The notes under the pieces are model-generated. The model saw only the letters and a list, made by a program, of their open reading frames with translations. It was not told where the DNA came from and did no database searches. Shown here one piece after another: positions 1 through 7,261 of a stretch of 11,111 nt of DNA (positions are counted from its first letter, which is position 1; every line of letters begins with the position of its first letter). This DNA is from Pseudomonadota bacterium (GTDB lineage Bacteria; Pseudomonadota; Gammaproteobacteria; Burkholderiales; Burkholderiaceae_B), in the NCBI GenBank assembly GCA_023432075.1, contig JAEYVD010000853.1, positions 1 through 11,111 of the forward strand, read 5' to 3'. The position numbers and the translations under genes are program-made.

Positions 1-211
1 AGAAGTCGCGGTATTCGTCGCCGTTGCGCAGCACGCCGTGCTGCACGATCACCACCGGGCGGTCCGGCGTGTAGCCGTAGGGGCGGTAGGTCTGCAGCTT
101 GAACGGACGGTCGTAGTTGCGGTCCTCGTCCACGTACAGGATGGCGTTGCGGCCCGCATGGCCCATTTCGATGGCGATGCGGTCCACATTGGACATGTCG
201 GAAGGTTTCAT
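1..211 (-). CDS. Alpha/beta hydrolase, N-terminal 70 residues (partial)
   Basis: This reading frame starts at ATG 211-209 and runs off the left edge, so only the first 70 residues are visible. The start overlaps the stop of the upstream ATPase gene by one base (TGATG), so it is probably translated by coupling as the last visible gene of the transporter operon. The residues VVIVQHGVLRN (about 53-63) form a beta strand followed by an HG turn, as in the oxyanion-hole segment of alpha/beta hydrolases. The continuation GDEYRDF is like that of PHB-depolymerase/esterase-type hydrolases. The nucleophile elbow and catalytic triad lie beyond the window, so activity cannot be checked. No signal peptide is seen, so the enzyme is probably cytoplasmic. 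By context it may hydrolyse an ester or amide of the compound imported by the transporter; that role is inference. A second Met at residue 6 is an alternative start. Confidence 0.75.
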   Translation of the reverse strand, partial: MKPSDMSNVDRIAIEMGHAGRNAILYVDEDRNYDRPFKLQTYRPYGYTPDRPVVIVQHGVLRNGDEYRDF

Positions 212-1221
212 CAGGCGCTCGCTTCGTTCAGGTGGCAGGCCGACCAGTGGCCCGCCGAGATTTCTTTCAGGGCCGGCGCCACTTCACGGCAGCGCGGCAT
301 CGCGTGGGGACAACGGGGATTGAACGTGCAGCCGGACGGCGGATTCAGCGGCGACGGAATCTCGCCCTTGATCGGCGTGAACTTGCGGCCGCGGCGGGCC
401 ACGTCCGGCACCTCGGCCATCAGCGCCTGCGTGTACGGGTGGTTGGCGCGGGAGAAGATCTCGGCCGATGTCGAGATCTCGACGATCTTACCCAGATACA
501 TGATCGCGACGCGGTCCGAGATGTGCTTGACCACGCCCAGGTCGTGGCTGATGAACAGGTACGTGAAGCCGTGCTGCTCGCGCAGGTCCATGAACAGGTT
601 GATCACCTGCGCCTGGATCGACACGTCCAGAGCGGCAACGGGCTCGTCACAGACCAGGAACTTGGGGGCCACCATCAGCGCGCGGGCGATGCCGATGCGC
701 TGGCGCTGACCGCCCGAGATCTGATGCGGGAAGCGGTCGCGGTATTCCGTGGCGAGGCCCACTTCGGTCAGCGCCTGGTCGATGCGGGCGGGGATCTCGT
801 TGGGAGGCGCCAGCTTGTGCACCTTCAGCGATTCGCCCAGGATCTGCCGCAGCCGCTGGCGCGGGTTCAACGACGCCTGCGGGTCCTGGAAGATCATCTG
901 CACGCCCAGCGTGTACGCCAGCTTGTCGGCGCCGCGCAGGCGGTTGGCGTCCATGCCCTGGTACAGCAGCTCGCCTTCGGTCTGGCGGTGCAGGCCGGCC
1001 ACGACGCGGCCCAGCGTGGACTTGCCGCAACCGGACTCGCCCACCAGGCCCACGACTTCGCCGCGCTTGATGGACAGGTCCACGCCGTTGACGGCGTACA
1101 CGGTGCGGCGGTCGATGGGGCGGCCGGTCAGGGCGAGAATGCGTTGGGCCAGGTCAGGCCGCTGCTCGAAGCGCTTGTGGACGTTCTTGAGCTCGATGAC
1201 GGGGGTATCGGCTTGGCTCAT
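211..1221 (-). CDS. dppF: Dipeptide/oligopeptide ABC importer, ATP-binding protein (DppF/OppF type)
   Basis: This 336-residue protein is one of two ATPase subunits that power peptide-type import at the inner face of the cytoplasmic membrane. The nucleotide-binding elements are complete: Walker A GESGCGKST (61-69), Q-loop FQDP (111-114), signature SGGQ (169-172), Walker B FLVCDEP (188-194), D-loop ALD (197-199) and switch histidine H226 in FISHD. The oligo_HPY C-terminal extension begins at HPYTQAL (about 261) and carries cysteines C298, C304, C311 and C329. That pattern corresponds to the Fe-S binding extension described for oligopeptide permease ATPases. The start ATG lies three bases after the TAA of the DppD-type ATPase, and the stop overlaps the next gene's ATG. 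The length is normal for the family. The gene symbol reflects the subfamily; the true substrate is unknown and need not be a dipeptide. Confidence 0.93.
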   Translation of the reverse strand: MSQADTPVIELKNVHKRFEQRPDLAQRILALTGRPIDRRTVYAVNGVDLSIKRGEVVGLVGESGCGKSTLGRVVAGLHRQTEGELLYQGMDANRLRGADKLAYTLGVQMIFQDPQASLNPRQRLRQILGESLKVHKLAPPNEIPARIDQALTEVGLATEYRDRFPHQISGGQRQRIGIARALMVAPKFLVCDEPVAALDVSIQAQVINLFMDLREQHGFTYLFISHDLGVVKHISDRVAIMYLGKIVEISTSAEIFSRANHPYTQALMAEVPDVARRGRKFTPIKGEIPSPLNPPSGCTFNPRCPHAMPRCREVAPALKEISAGHWSACHLNEASA

Positions 1222-1224
1222 TGC

Positions 1225-2202
1225 TTACTGTGCCTCGCGGGCGATCGGCACGTAACAGCGATAGCTGCGCGAACCTTCGGTGGTGACGGAGGGGGCTTGC
1301 TCGGTGCAGCGCGTGACCGCGTGGGTGCAGCGCGGCCGGAACGCACAGCCCGCCGGACGGCCGGCCAGGCTGGGCGCCATGCCATTGATCTGGTGCAGGC
1401 GCGCGCCCGGCTGCGTGGCGCCCGGCATCGAGTCCAACAGGCCGCGGGTGTAGGGGTGGCGCGGCGCATCCAGCACCTGCTCGACCGGGCCGCTTTCGAC
1501 GATGCGGCCGGCGTACATCACGGCCACGCGGTCGGCCAGCTCGGCCACCACGCCCAGATCGTGGGTGATCCAGATCAGCGCCGTGTTGTGCTCGCGGCAG
1601 ATCTGCTGCATGCGGTAAAGGATCTGGCCCTGGATGGTCACGTCCAGCGCTGTGGTGGGCTCGTCGCAGATGATGAGGTCGGGCTTGTTCAGCATCGCGA
1701 TGGCGATCGCCACGCGCTGGCGCATGCCGCCCGAGAACTCGTGCGGGTAGCTCTTCAGGCGCTTTTCCGGCGACGGGATGCCGACCATGGCCAGCGCCTC
1801 GCGGCAGCGCTCCTCGGCCTGGGCGCGCGGCACGTCCTCGTGCGTCAGGATCGCTTCCATCATCTGCTCGCCGATGCGCAGCACCGGGTTCAGCGTCATC
1901 AGCGGGTCCTGGAAGATCATGGCGATGCGGTTGCCGCGCAACTGGCGCATCTGCTCTTCGGACAGCTTGCGCAGGTCCGTGCCCTTGAACTTCACCTCGC
2001 CGTCGACGACTTCACCCGGCGGGTCGATAAGCCCCAGCAGCGAAAACCCCGTCACGGACTTGCCGGAACCGGATTCGCCCACCAGGCCCACGATCTCGCC
2101 ACGGCGCACGGTCAGGTCGACGCCGTCGACCGCCAGCCACGCGCCGGCCTCGGTATGGAATGCAGTGCGCAGGCCGCGCACATCAAGAAGAATGTCGCTC
2201 AT
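1225..2202 (-). CDS. dppD: Dipeptide/oligopeptide ABC importer, ATP-binding protein (DppD/OppD type)
   Basis: This 325-residue protein is the partner ATPase of the importer and is expected to form a heterodimer with the DppF-type subunit. Motifs seen are Walker A GESGSGKS (42-49), Q-loop FQDP (97-100), signature SGGM (157-160), Walker B LIICDEP (176-182), D-loop ALD (185-187) and switch histidine H214 in WITHD. SGGM rather than SGGQ in the signature is usual for OppD/DppD subunits. The oligo_HPY region starts near HPYTRGLL (249), with cysteines C286, C292, C299 and C316 spaced as a possible 4Fe-4S site. Its ATG overlaps the stop of the upstream permease gene by four bases (ATGA at 2199-2202), and only three bases separate its TAA from the next ATG. 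The symbol denotes family type, not proven substrate. Confidence 0.93.
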   Translation of the reverse strand: MSDILLDVRGLRTAFHTEAGAWLAVDGVDLTVRRGEIVGLVGESGSGKSVTGFSLLGLIDPPGEVVDGEVKFKGTDLRKLSEEQMRQLRGNRIAMIFQDPLMTLNPVLRIGEQMMEAILTHEDVPRAQAEERCREALAMVGIPSPEKRLKSYPHEFSGGMRQRVAIAIAMLNKPDLIICDEPTTALDVTIQGQILYRMQQICREHNTALIWITHDLGVVAELADRVAVMYAGRIVESGPVEQVLDAPRHPYTRGLLDSMPGATQPGARLHQINGMAPSLAGRPAGCAFRPRCTHAVTRCTEQAPSVTTEGSRSYRCYVPIAREAQ

Positions 2203-3119
2203 GCTCGGCGGGGGTCCAGGGCTTCACGCAGGCGGTCGCCCACGATGTTGATGGAAAGGATCAGCACCAGGAGCGCAATGCCCGGGAACAGGCTGATCCA
2301 GTAGTCGCCCGACAGCAGGTACTGGAAGCCGTTGGAGATCAACAGGCCCAGCGACGGTTCGGTGATCGGCACGCCAACGCCCAGGAACGACAGCGTCGCT
2401 TCCAGCGCGATCGCGGTGGCGATCTGGATGGTGGCGAACACCATCACCGGGCCCAGGCAGTTGGGCAGCAGGTGATACAGCATGATGCGCCAGGCCGGAA
2501 AGCCCAGGTTGGCGGCCGCCTCGACGTATTCCTTGCGGCGTTCCTGCAGGGCGCGGCTGCGCATGATGCGCGCGTAGTGCCCCCATTGCACAAGGACCAG
2601 CGCAAGAATCACCTTGTCGACCCCCCGGCCCAGCACCACCAGCAACACCAGCGCCACCAGAATGGTCGGAAAGCCCAGGATGAAGTCGACGATGCGCATC
2701 AGCACGGTGTCGACCCAGCCGCCCACGTAGGCGGCAACCAGGCCGATCGCGCCGCCGATGGCGGTGGCCAGCACGACGGCGGACAGGCCCACCATCAAGC
2801 TGATGCGCAGGCCATACAAGATGGCGCTGAGCATGTCGCGGCCCTGGTCGTCGGTGCCCAGCCAGGCGATGCTGCCGTCCATCAGCGCCTGGCGCGGCGC
2901 AAGCCGGCCGTCCATGAGCGACAGATTGGCGAGGTCATAGGGGTTCTGCGGCGCGAAGAACGGCGCGAAGACCACCAGGATCACCAGGACGGCCAGCGCG
3001 ATGACGGAGCCGCGCACCGTCGGGCGCGCATGCAGTTTTTTCAGGATGGCGGCGCGCCGCGGCGTCTCGGCCAGGGGCTGGACGGTGCGGGTGCGGCCAG
3101 GATTCGGAGTATTAGCCAT
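2199..3119 (-). CDS. dppC: Dipeptide/oligopeptide ABC importer, permease (DppC/OppC type)
   Basis: This 306-residue inner-membrane permease forms the translocation pore together with the DppB-type protein. A basic cytoplasmic N-terminus of about 35 residues precedes the first membrane helix (about 38-56). The periplasmic loop contains the family motif LGTDDQGRDMLS (87-98). More helices lie around 104-131, 148-180, 222-246 and 276-294. The EAA coupling loop that docks on the ATPases is clear at 197-220 (EYVEAAANLG, ending in LLPN). The C-terminus GDRLREALDPR is characteristic of DppC proteins. The gene begins six bases after the TAA of the DppB gene and overlaps the DppD-type gene by four bases, so the three are almost certainly co-translated. 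Exact helix ends are estimates by eye. Confidence 0.93.
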   Translation of the reverse strand: MANTPNPGRTRTVQPLAETPRRAAILKKLHARPTVRGSVIALAVLVILVVFAPFFAPQNPYDLANLSLMDGRLAPRQALMDGSIAWLGTDDQGRDMLSAILYGLRISLMVGLSAVVLATAIGGAIGLVAAYVGGWVDTVLMRIVDFILGFPTILVALVLLVVLGRGVDKVILALVLVQWGHYARIMRSRALQERRKEYVEAAANLGFPAWRIMLYHLLPNCLGPVMVFATIQIATAIALEATLSFLGVGVPITEPSLGLLISNGFQYLLSGDYWISLFPGIALLVLILSINIVGDRLREALDPRRA

Positions 3120-3125
3120 GGCGGA

Positions 3126-4103
3126 TTATTGAGCGGGGGCCACGAGCTGCACGCGCGGGTCGAGCGCCGCGTACAGGATGTCCACAACCAGGTTGATGAC
3201 GACAAAGATCAGCGTGACCAGCATCACGTACGCAACGACCACGGGACGGTCGAGCTGGTAGACGCTGTCGATCAGCAGCTTGCCCATGCCGGGCCACGCG
3301 AACACGGTTTCGGTGATGGTGGAGTAGGCGATGAGCGTGCCGAATTCCATGCCGATCACCGTGACCACGGGGATCAGGATGTTGCGCAGGATGTGGCGGC
3401 GCACGATGCGGCCCGGCTTCACGCCCTTGGCGCGCGCGAACTTTACGTAGTCCTGGCTGCGGGCCTCGACGACGCCCGAGGCGGTCATGCGCAGCACCAG
3501 CGCGATGTTGGCCAGCGCCAGGTTGATCGCCGGCATGATCAGGTGCGACCAGCCGTCGGCGGTCAGGATGGACAGGCGCACGCCCAGCACGTCGACCGTG
3601 TCGCCGCGGCCCGTGGCGGGCAGCCATCCCAGCCAGACCGCGAACAGCAGGATCAGCATCATGCCCTGCCAGAAGTTCGGCAGCGAAAAGCCCAGCACCG
3701 ACGAGGCCATGATGCCGCGGCCTACGTACTCGTCGCGGTACAGGCCCGCGATCAGGCCCAGCGGAATGCCGATCACACAGGTCAGCATGATCGCGACGAA
3801 CACCAGTTCGAACGTGGCCGGAATGCGCTGCACGATCAGTTCGATCGCGGGAATGCCGTGCACGAAGGAGGTGCCCAGGTCGCCATGCAGCGCGCGCCAC
3901 AGGAACCCGGTGTACTGCTGCCACACGGGCAGATCCAGGCCCAGGCGGGCGATCATCGCCTCGCGCGCGGCCTGGCTGGCTTCGGGGCTGACCAGCAGCT
4001 CAATCGGGTCGCCCACGGCATACACCGCGAAGAAGACCACGACCGAAACGGCCAGCAGCACGAACAGACTCTGTATCAGTCTGCGTAGGATGAACAAGGC
4101 CAC
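3126..4103 (-). CDS. dppB: Dipeptide/oligopeptide ABC importer, permease (DppB/OppB type)
   Basis: This 325-residue inner-membrane permease pairs with the DppC-type protein. The N-terminus (ILRRLIQSLFVLLAVSVVVF) is the classic DppB start, with the first helix at about 9-30. It is followed by the periplasmic segment with LGLDLPVWQQY (54-64) and GDLGTSF (74-80). Further helices are at about 100-121, 132-160, 188-206, 243-264 and 288-312. The EAA loop lies at 218-241 (DYVKFARAKGVKPGRI through ILRN), and the C-terminus ends in the family motif AALDPR. Translation starts at GTG 4103-4101; no in-frame ATG lies close by, and a good ribosome-binding site, AAGGA (4117-4113), sits nine bases upstream. 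The 101-base gap to the upstream deacylase shows no convincing promoter, so read-through from the operon promoter is likely. Confidence 0.93.
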   Translation of the reverse strand: MALFILRRLIQSLFVLLAVSVVVFFAVYAVGDPIELLVSPEASQAAREAMIARLGLDLPVWQQYTGFLWRALHGDLGTSFVHGIPAIELIVQRIPATFELVFVAIMLTCVIGIPLGLIAGLYRDEYVGRGIMASSVLGFSLPNFWQGMMLILLFAVWLGWLPATGRGDTVDVLGVRLSILTADGWSHLIMPAINLALANIALVLRMTASGVVEARSQDYVKFARAKGVKPGRIVRRHILRNILIPVVTVIGMEFGTLIAYSTITETVFAWPGMGKLLIDSVYQLDRPVVVAYVMLVTLIFVVINLVVDILYAALDPRVQLVAPAQ

Positions 4104-4112
4104 GTGATGATT

Positions 4113-4117
4113 TCCTT
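4113..4117 (-). promoter_or_regulatory. Ribosome-binding site supporting the GTG start of dppB
   Basis: On the minus strand AAGGA lies nine bases before the GTG at 4103-4101. It decides the start of the DppB-type permease, because this GTG gives the expected family N-terminus. Confidence 0.7.
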
Positions 4118-4204
4118 GGTGGGATCGGGGTTGGGGAAAAGCCGGGGTTATCGGGCGGGCCTGGCGGACAGGGCCCGGATATTCAAGTCAGGCCAGCCTG
4201 CACG

Positions 4205-5194
4205 CTAGGTGATCGGCTGCGCCAGGCGCACGACGGTCACGCCGGGCCGCAGGTTGGCGGTGGACGGCATGATGAGCACGCAGTTGTCGTAGGGCGTAGT
4301 GACGGGCTCGCCTTCCGACCAGCCGATGACGGTGCCGGCGCGGGGCAGCGTTTCCAGTCCCTTCCAGGGCTCGGCAAAACGGATGTCGGCGCTCTTGGCG
4401 GCGATGGCGTGCGTGACGCGCAGCGCGCGCTGCAGCGGCGCGCCGGGGGCGAACCAGGCGGCGGGGATGTCGCCGCGGTCCACCGTGCCGGCCTGCACCA
4501 GAAAGCGCGCCATCTGGTCGGCGGCCACGCCGCGCGCCTCGGGGGCGCCGTGAAAGCCGCATTCGATCAGGAGAGACCGCGTGCCGTTGTCGCCGGCTTC
4601 GCCGAAGCGGCCGAAATCGCGCATGCGCACGCCGGCGGCGTGGCCCGCGTCGGCAATGATGGTGGCGGGATTGCCCAGGGCGAGGGCCAGATCGATGTTG
4701 CGCTGTTCCAGGCCGGTCAGCTGCAGCGGCACGTCGGAATTGCTCATCGAGTGAAAGTCCAGCAGCCAGTCGGCCTGTTCCACCCACGGGCGCAGGGCTG
4801 CGGCACGGCGGCGTTCCTGCGAGGTCGGTACGGAAAGCTTGTCGTCGCTCCAGACACGGTTCATGTCTTCGTCCACGAAGCGCGCGGGGGCGTAGTTGCG
4901 CGCGTCGAACCGGTCGAACGCGGCCAGATTGCAGAACGCCAGCGTCAGCGTGCCGCGGCGCGGGCGCAGGCCGGCGGCAAGCAGGTCCTTCAGTGCCCAG
5001 GCGCCACAGAGTTCGTTGCCGTGGATCAGCGCGCTCAGCAGCACCCGCTTGCCCGGCGCGCCGGAATCGAAATGCCAGACGCCGGGCGTGTCAGTGTTGC
5101 CCACGCGCTCGGCCGACAGGTCCGGACAGGCCAGCAGGAAAGGACGCAGGGGAGACGGGGGCGCGGACGAAGACGGGGGCAAAGACGTGGGCAT
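4205..5194 (-). CDS. Succinylglutamate desuccinylase/aspartoacylase-family zinc deacylase
   Basis: This 329-residue cytoplasmic metallohydrolase belongs to the AstE/AspA branch of the M14-like carboxypeptidases. These enzymes remove an acyl group from N-acyl amino acids or split related amides. Visible active-site elements are HGNE (58-61; H58 and E61 as zinc ligands), the substrate-binding stretch FVDEDMNRVW (106-115, with N112-R113 as in aspartoacylase), DFHS with the third zinc ligand H148, and IECG with the catalytic glutamate E211. The C-terminal ~90 residues look like the family's beta-rich cap. ATG 5194-5192 is chosen as start because GGAA (5203-5200) precedes it. The in-frame ATG at 5293 would put two hairpins inside the coding region and add an unlikely leader. 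It sits between the binding-protein gene and dppB, so it probably processes the imported substrate; the exact acyl group is unknown. Confidence 0.85.
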   Translation of the reverse strand: MPTSLPPSSSAPPSPLRPFLLACPDLSAERVGNTDTPGVWHFDSGAPGKRVLLSALIHGNELCGAWALKDLLAAGLRPRRGTLTLAFCNLAAFDRFDARNYAPARFVDEDMNRVWSDDKLSVPTSQERRRAAALRPWVEQADWLLDFHSMSNSDVPLQLTGLEQRNIDLALALGNPATIIADAGHAAGVRMRDFGRFGEAGDNGTRSLLIECGFHGAPEARGVAADQMARFLVQAGTVDRGDIPAAWFAPGAPLQRALRVTHAIAAKSADIRFAEPWKGLETLPRAGTVIGWSEGEPVTTPYDNCVLIMPSTANLRPGVTVVRLAQPIT

Positions 5195-5217
5195 GGCAGT
5201 TCCGATGAAGCGAGACG

Positions 5218-5225
5218 ATTGTATA
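5218..5225 (-). promoter_or_regulatory. Possible -10 element upstream of the deacylase gene
   Basis: The minus strand reads TATACAAT in an otherwise very GC-rich stretch 24 bases before the deacylase ATG. It could be the -10 of an internal promoter that serves the deacylase and permease genes downstream of the hairpins. No good -35 hexamer was found at a normal distance, so this is weak. Confidence 0.25.
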
Positions 5226-5248
5226 GGGGATGAGGCGGCGGGCTGCGG

Positions 5249-5280
5249 GCCTTGGTGCGGCAACTGCGCCGCCCCAAGGC
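5249..5280 (-). repeat. Second hairpin between binding protein and deacylase genes
   Basis: A 7-bp stem GCCTTGG/CCAAGGC (5249-5255 with 5274-5280) continues, after one T/C mismatch, into a 5-bp stem GCGGC/GCCGC (5257-5261 with 5268-5272) around a six-base loop. It abuts the terminator-like hairpin at 5282-5306. No U-tract follows in the minus direction, so it looks more like an mRNA-stabilising or attenuating structure than a complete terminator. Confidence 0.6.
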
Positions 5281-5306
5281 AAAACGGCTGCACGAGGCAG
5301 CCGTTT
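5281..5306 (-). terminator. Terminator-like hairpin behind the substrate-binding protein gene
   Basis: A perfect 10-bp stem AAACGGCTGC/GCAGCCGTTT (5282-5291 with 5297-5306) has a five-base loop and begins 23 bases after the TGA at 5332-5330. In the minus direction the stem ends in TTTT and then turns GC-rich, so the U-tract is short. Termination is probably partial, which would give high binding protein and lower expression of the downstream membrane components. Confidence 0.65.
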
Positions 5307-5329
5307 CTTCTTTACTCAGCCCTGCCTGC

Positions 5330-6943
5330 TCACTTCGCGTCGGGCTTGACCGACGTGGCCAGGGTGTACTGGTCGCGGCGGCCTTCGTACGAGATGCCCT
5401 TGCGGTACGCCCAGATGCTGCTTTCGAAGTGCAGCGGGATCAGCGGCACGTTGTCCAGGGCGATTTGAGTGGATTCCTGCAGCAGCTTTTCGCGCTTGGC
5501 GGGATCGACCGTCACGATGGCCTGCTTGTAGACCTTGTCGAAGTCGGCGTTCGAGAAGCCGCCGTAGTTGCTGGTGCCCAGGCTGACGGGCGAATCCAGC
5601 GTGGCGACCCACAGCTGGAACAGCGCCGAGGCCTCACCCGTTTCCGCCGGCCAGCCGCCCATCGAGAAGCTGAACTCGCGCTTGGCGCGCTTGGGGAAGT
5701 AGATGGAGGCGGTCATCGCGTCCACGTTGGTCTTGATGCCGACGCGCGACAGGTACTGGGCCACGGCCTGGGCAATCTGGCCGTCGTTGACGTAACGGTC
5801 GTTGGTGGACGACAGCGTCAGTTCAAAGCCGTTCGGATAGCCGGCTTCAGCCAGCAGCTTCTTGGCGCCTTCCGGGTCGTACTTGATTTCCGGGGCCTTG
5901 GGCAGCGCGCCGAACATGCCGTCGGGCATGTACTGGAAGGCCGGGGTGGCCATGCCGTCCATGATGCGGGCGGTGATGGTCTTGCGGTCGATGGCCATGT
6001 TGATGGCCTTACGCACGCGCAGGTCCTGCAGCGGGTTCTTGCCGTCGGCGCTCTTGACGAACGGGCTCGGATTGCGGCCCACGTCCGGCTGGAAGAACAC
6101 CAGGCGGGTGGACGGCGTGGCCACGAAGCCGAACTTCGGATTGTCCTTCAGGCGCGGCAGGTCGCGGGCGGCGGGGTTTTCGATCATGTCGAAGTCGCCG
6201 GACAGAAGGCCGGTCAGGCGCGGGCCGGCCGAGGGCACCGGGACGAACTTCACTTCCTTCCAGTGCGGCTTCTCGCCCCAGTAGTTTTCATTGCGCACCA
6301 GCTCGATGCCGGTGCCCTTGACGTAGGACTTCAGCATGTAGGGGCCGGTGCCGATGGCGTCCTTGCCGTTGTTGAAGTCGACCACCGTGGGCCAGGCGCC
6401 CGTCACGCCGCAGCCCTTCTTGGGGTCATACGTGAGCTTGCCGTGCTCGACGATGCCGTTCCAGATGATCGGCAACGAGCGGGCCAGTTCGGCCGGCATC
6501 AGGGGGAATGGTTCACCCGTCTTGATGATGACGGTGTGCGCGTCCGGCGTCTGGACGTCGGTGATGCGCTTGGTCATGTCCATGTAGGACTGCGACACGT
6601 TGGTTTCGTTGTTCAGCGTCCGGCAGATCGTGAACAGCACGTCTTCGGAGGTGAACGGCTTGCCGTTGGAGAACTTGACGTCGTCGCGCAGCTTGAATTC
6701 CCAGGTCAGGTCGTCCAGGTTCTTCCAGGAAGTCGCAAGCTGGGGAATCAGCTTCATGTCGGCGCTGCGGCCCACCAGCGAGTTGTAGACGTGCGCGGAG
6801 AACGCGTCGTTCTGCGTCATCTTGTGATAGTGGGGGTCCGCCGAGGTGGGTTCGGCCGACAGGCCGATCTTCAGCGTCTGGGCTTGGGCGGCTGCCAAGG
6901 GGATGGCGGCGGCCACAAGGGCCAGGGTGGTGCGCAACTTCAT
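5330..6943 (-). CDS. Peptide-type ABC importer, periplasmic substrate-binding protein (SBP_bac_5, DppA/OppA type)
   Basis: This 537-residue protein is the substrate receptor of the importer. The first residues form a Sec signal peptide: basic MKLR, a hydrophobic core to about residue 19, and a likely cleavage after AQA at 21. There is no lipobox cysteine, so a soluble periplasmic protein is expected. The mature part shows family marks: the opening TLKIGLSAEPTSADPHYH (about 23-40), TWEFKLRDDVKFSNGKPFTSEDV, GTGPYMLKSY, LRVRKAINMAIDR, and EGAKKLLAEAGYPNGF near the C-terminal third. ATG 6943-6941 is chosen because GGAG (6955-6952) lies eight bases upstream and the signal peptide starts there; the frame extended to 7057 would add a leader without signal features. 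It is the first gene of the operon, behind a strong promoter. The substrate cannot be read from the sequence; the family binds peptides, but also nickel, sugars or opines. Confidence 0.93.
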   Translation of the reverse strand: MKLRTTLALVAAAIPLAAAQAQTLKIGLSAEPTSADPHYHKMTQNDAFSAHVYNSLVGRSADMKLIPQLATSWKNLDDLTWEFKLRDDVKFSNGKPFTSEDVLFTICRTLNNETNVSQSYMDMTKRITDVQTPDAHTVIIKTGEPFPLMPAELARSLPIIWNGIVEHGKLTYDPKKGCGVTGAWPTVVDFNNGKDAIGTGPYMLKSYVKGTGIELVRNENYWGEKPHWKEVKFVPVPSAGPRLTGLLSGDFDMIENPAARDLPRLKDNPKFGFVATPSTRLVFFQPDVGRNPSPFVKSADGKNPLQDLRVRKAINMAIDRKTITARIMDGMATPAFQYMPDGMFGALPKAPEIKYDPEGAKKLLAEAGYPNGFELTLSSTNDRYVNDGQIAQAVAQYLSRVGIKTNVDAMTASIYFPKRAKREFSFSMGGWPAETGEASALFQLWVATLDSPVSLGTSNYGGFSNADFDKVYKQAIVTVDPAKREKLLQESTQIALDNVPLIPLHFESSIWAYRKGISYEGRRDQYTLATSVKPDAK

Positions 6944-6951
6944 GGTGACAA

Positions 6952-6955
6952 CTCC
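6952..6955 (-). promoter_or_regulatory. Ribosome-binding site of the substrate-binding protein gene
   Basis: GGAG on the minus strand lies eight bases before ATG 6943-6941 and fixes the start at the signal peptide rather than at upstream in-frame codons. Confidence 0.7.
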
Positions 6956-7064
6956 GGATGGGGAACGAACCGGATCGTGCGGGCGGCCTCGCGTGCCTGG
7001 GGACGACTGCGTCGGCCGGGGGCGTGCGGAGAAATTGTCGCCAGGGCACGACGGCAAGGGGCCG

Positions 7065-7094
7065 ATTATCGGTAGGGGGTTCGCGCGCTGTCAA
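7065..7094 (-). promoter_or_regulatory. Sigma70-type promoter of the ABC importer operon
   Basis: The minus strand carries a perfect -35 TTGACA (7094-7089), an 18-base spacer, and a -10 GATAAT (7070-7065; five of six consensus bases). Transcription would start near 7058, leaving a leader of about 115 bases before the binding-protein ATG. The -10 sits inside the palindrome CCGATTATCGG (7062-7072). In so GC-rich a region such a match is unlikely by chance, and it points towards the importer operon. The leader has no recognised riboswitch; it would be long enough for control by a small RNA or structure. Confidence 0.7.
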
Positions 7095-7261
7095 TGCGCA
7101 GCGGCGATCGAGGCGCTAGGGAAAACGCCGAGAGGGGGGAGGGAAAGAGGGCGTCGCGGGGCCTTTAGGGGCCGCCCGCGGCGCGATGGCGCCGGTGAGG
7201 GATCAGCGCCGATGCGTTGCGGCGGGCGCCGGGGCTTACCCGACGGGCGCTGCAACGTCAG

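Noticed and set aside
232..4088. Very long plus-strand open frames (232-2304 and 2160-4088) opposite the ABC genes
   Set aside because: They are antisense shadows caused by high GC and codon bias. Their translations are rich in H, Q, D, R and A without domains, while the minus strand carries five clear family proteins.
4104..4204. Terminator or promoter between the deacylase and dppB
   Set aside because: Only a bulged 7-bp stem (about 4155-4178) without U-tract and isolated hexamer-like words were seen, with no supported -35/-10 pair.
5195..5293. Upstream start of the deacylase at 5293
   Set aside because: It would place two hairpins inside the coding sequence and add 33 residues with no family match. 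ATG 5194 has a ribosome-binding site.
6944..7057. Upstream start of the binding protein at 7057
   Set aside because: It would bury the signal peptide 38 residues into the protein and begin at about the inferred transcription start; GGAG precedes ATG 6943.
5252..7075. 607-residue plus-strand open frame opposite the binding-protein gene
   Set aside because: It lies antisense to a protein with a signal peptide and full SBP_bac_5 motifs, and its translation has low-complexity shadow composition.
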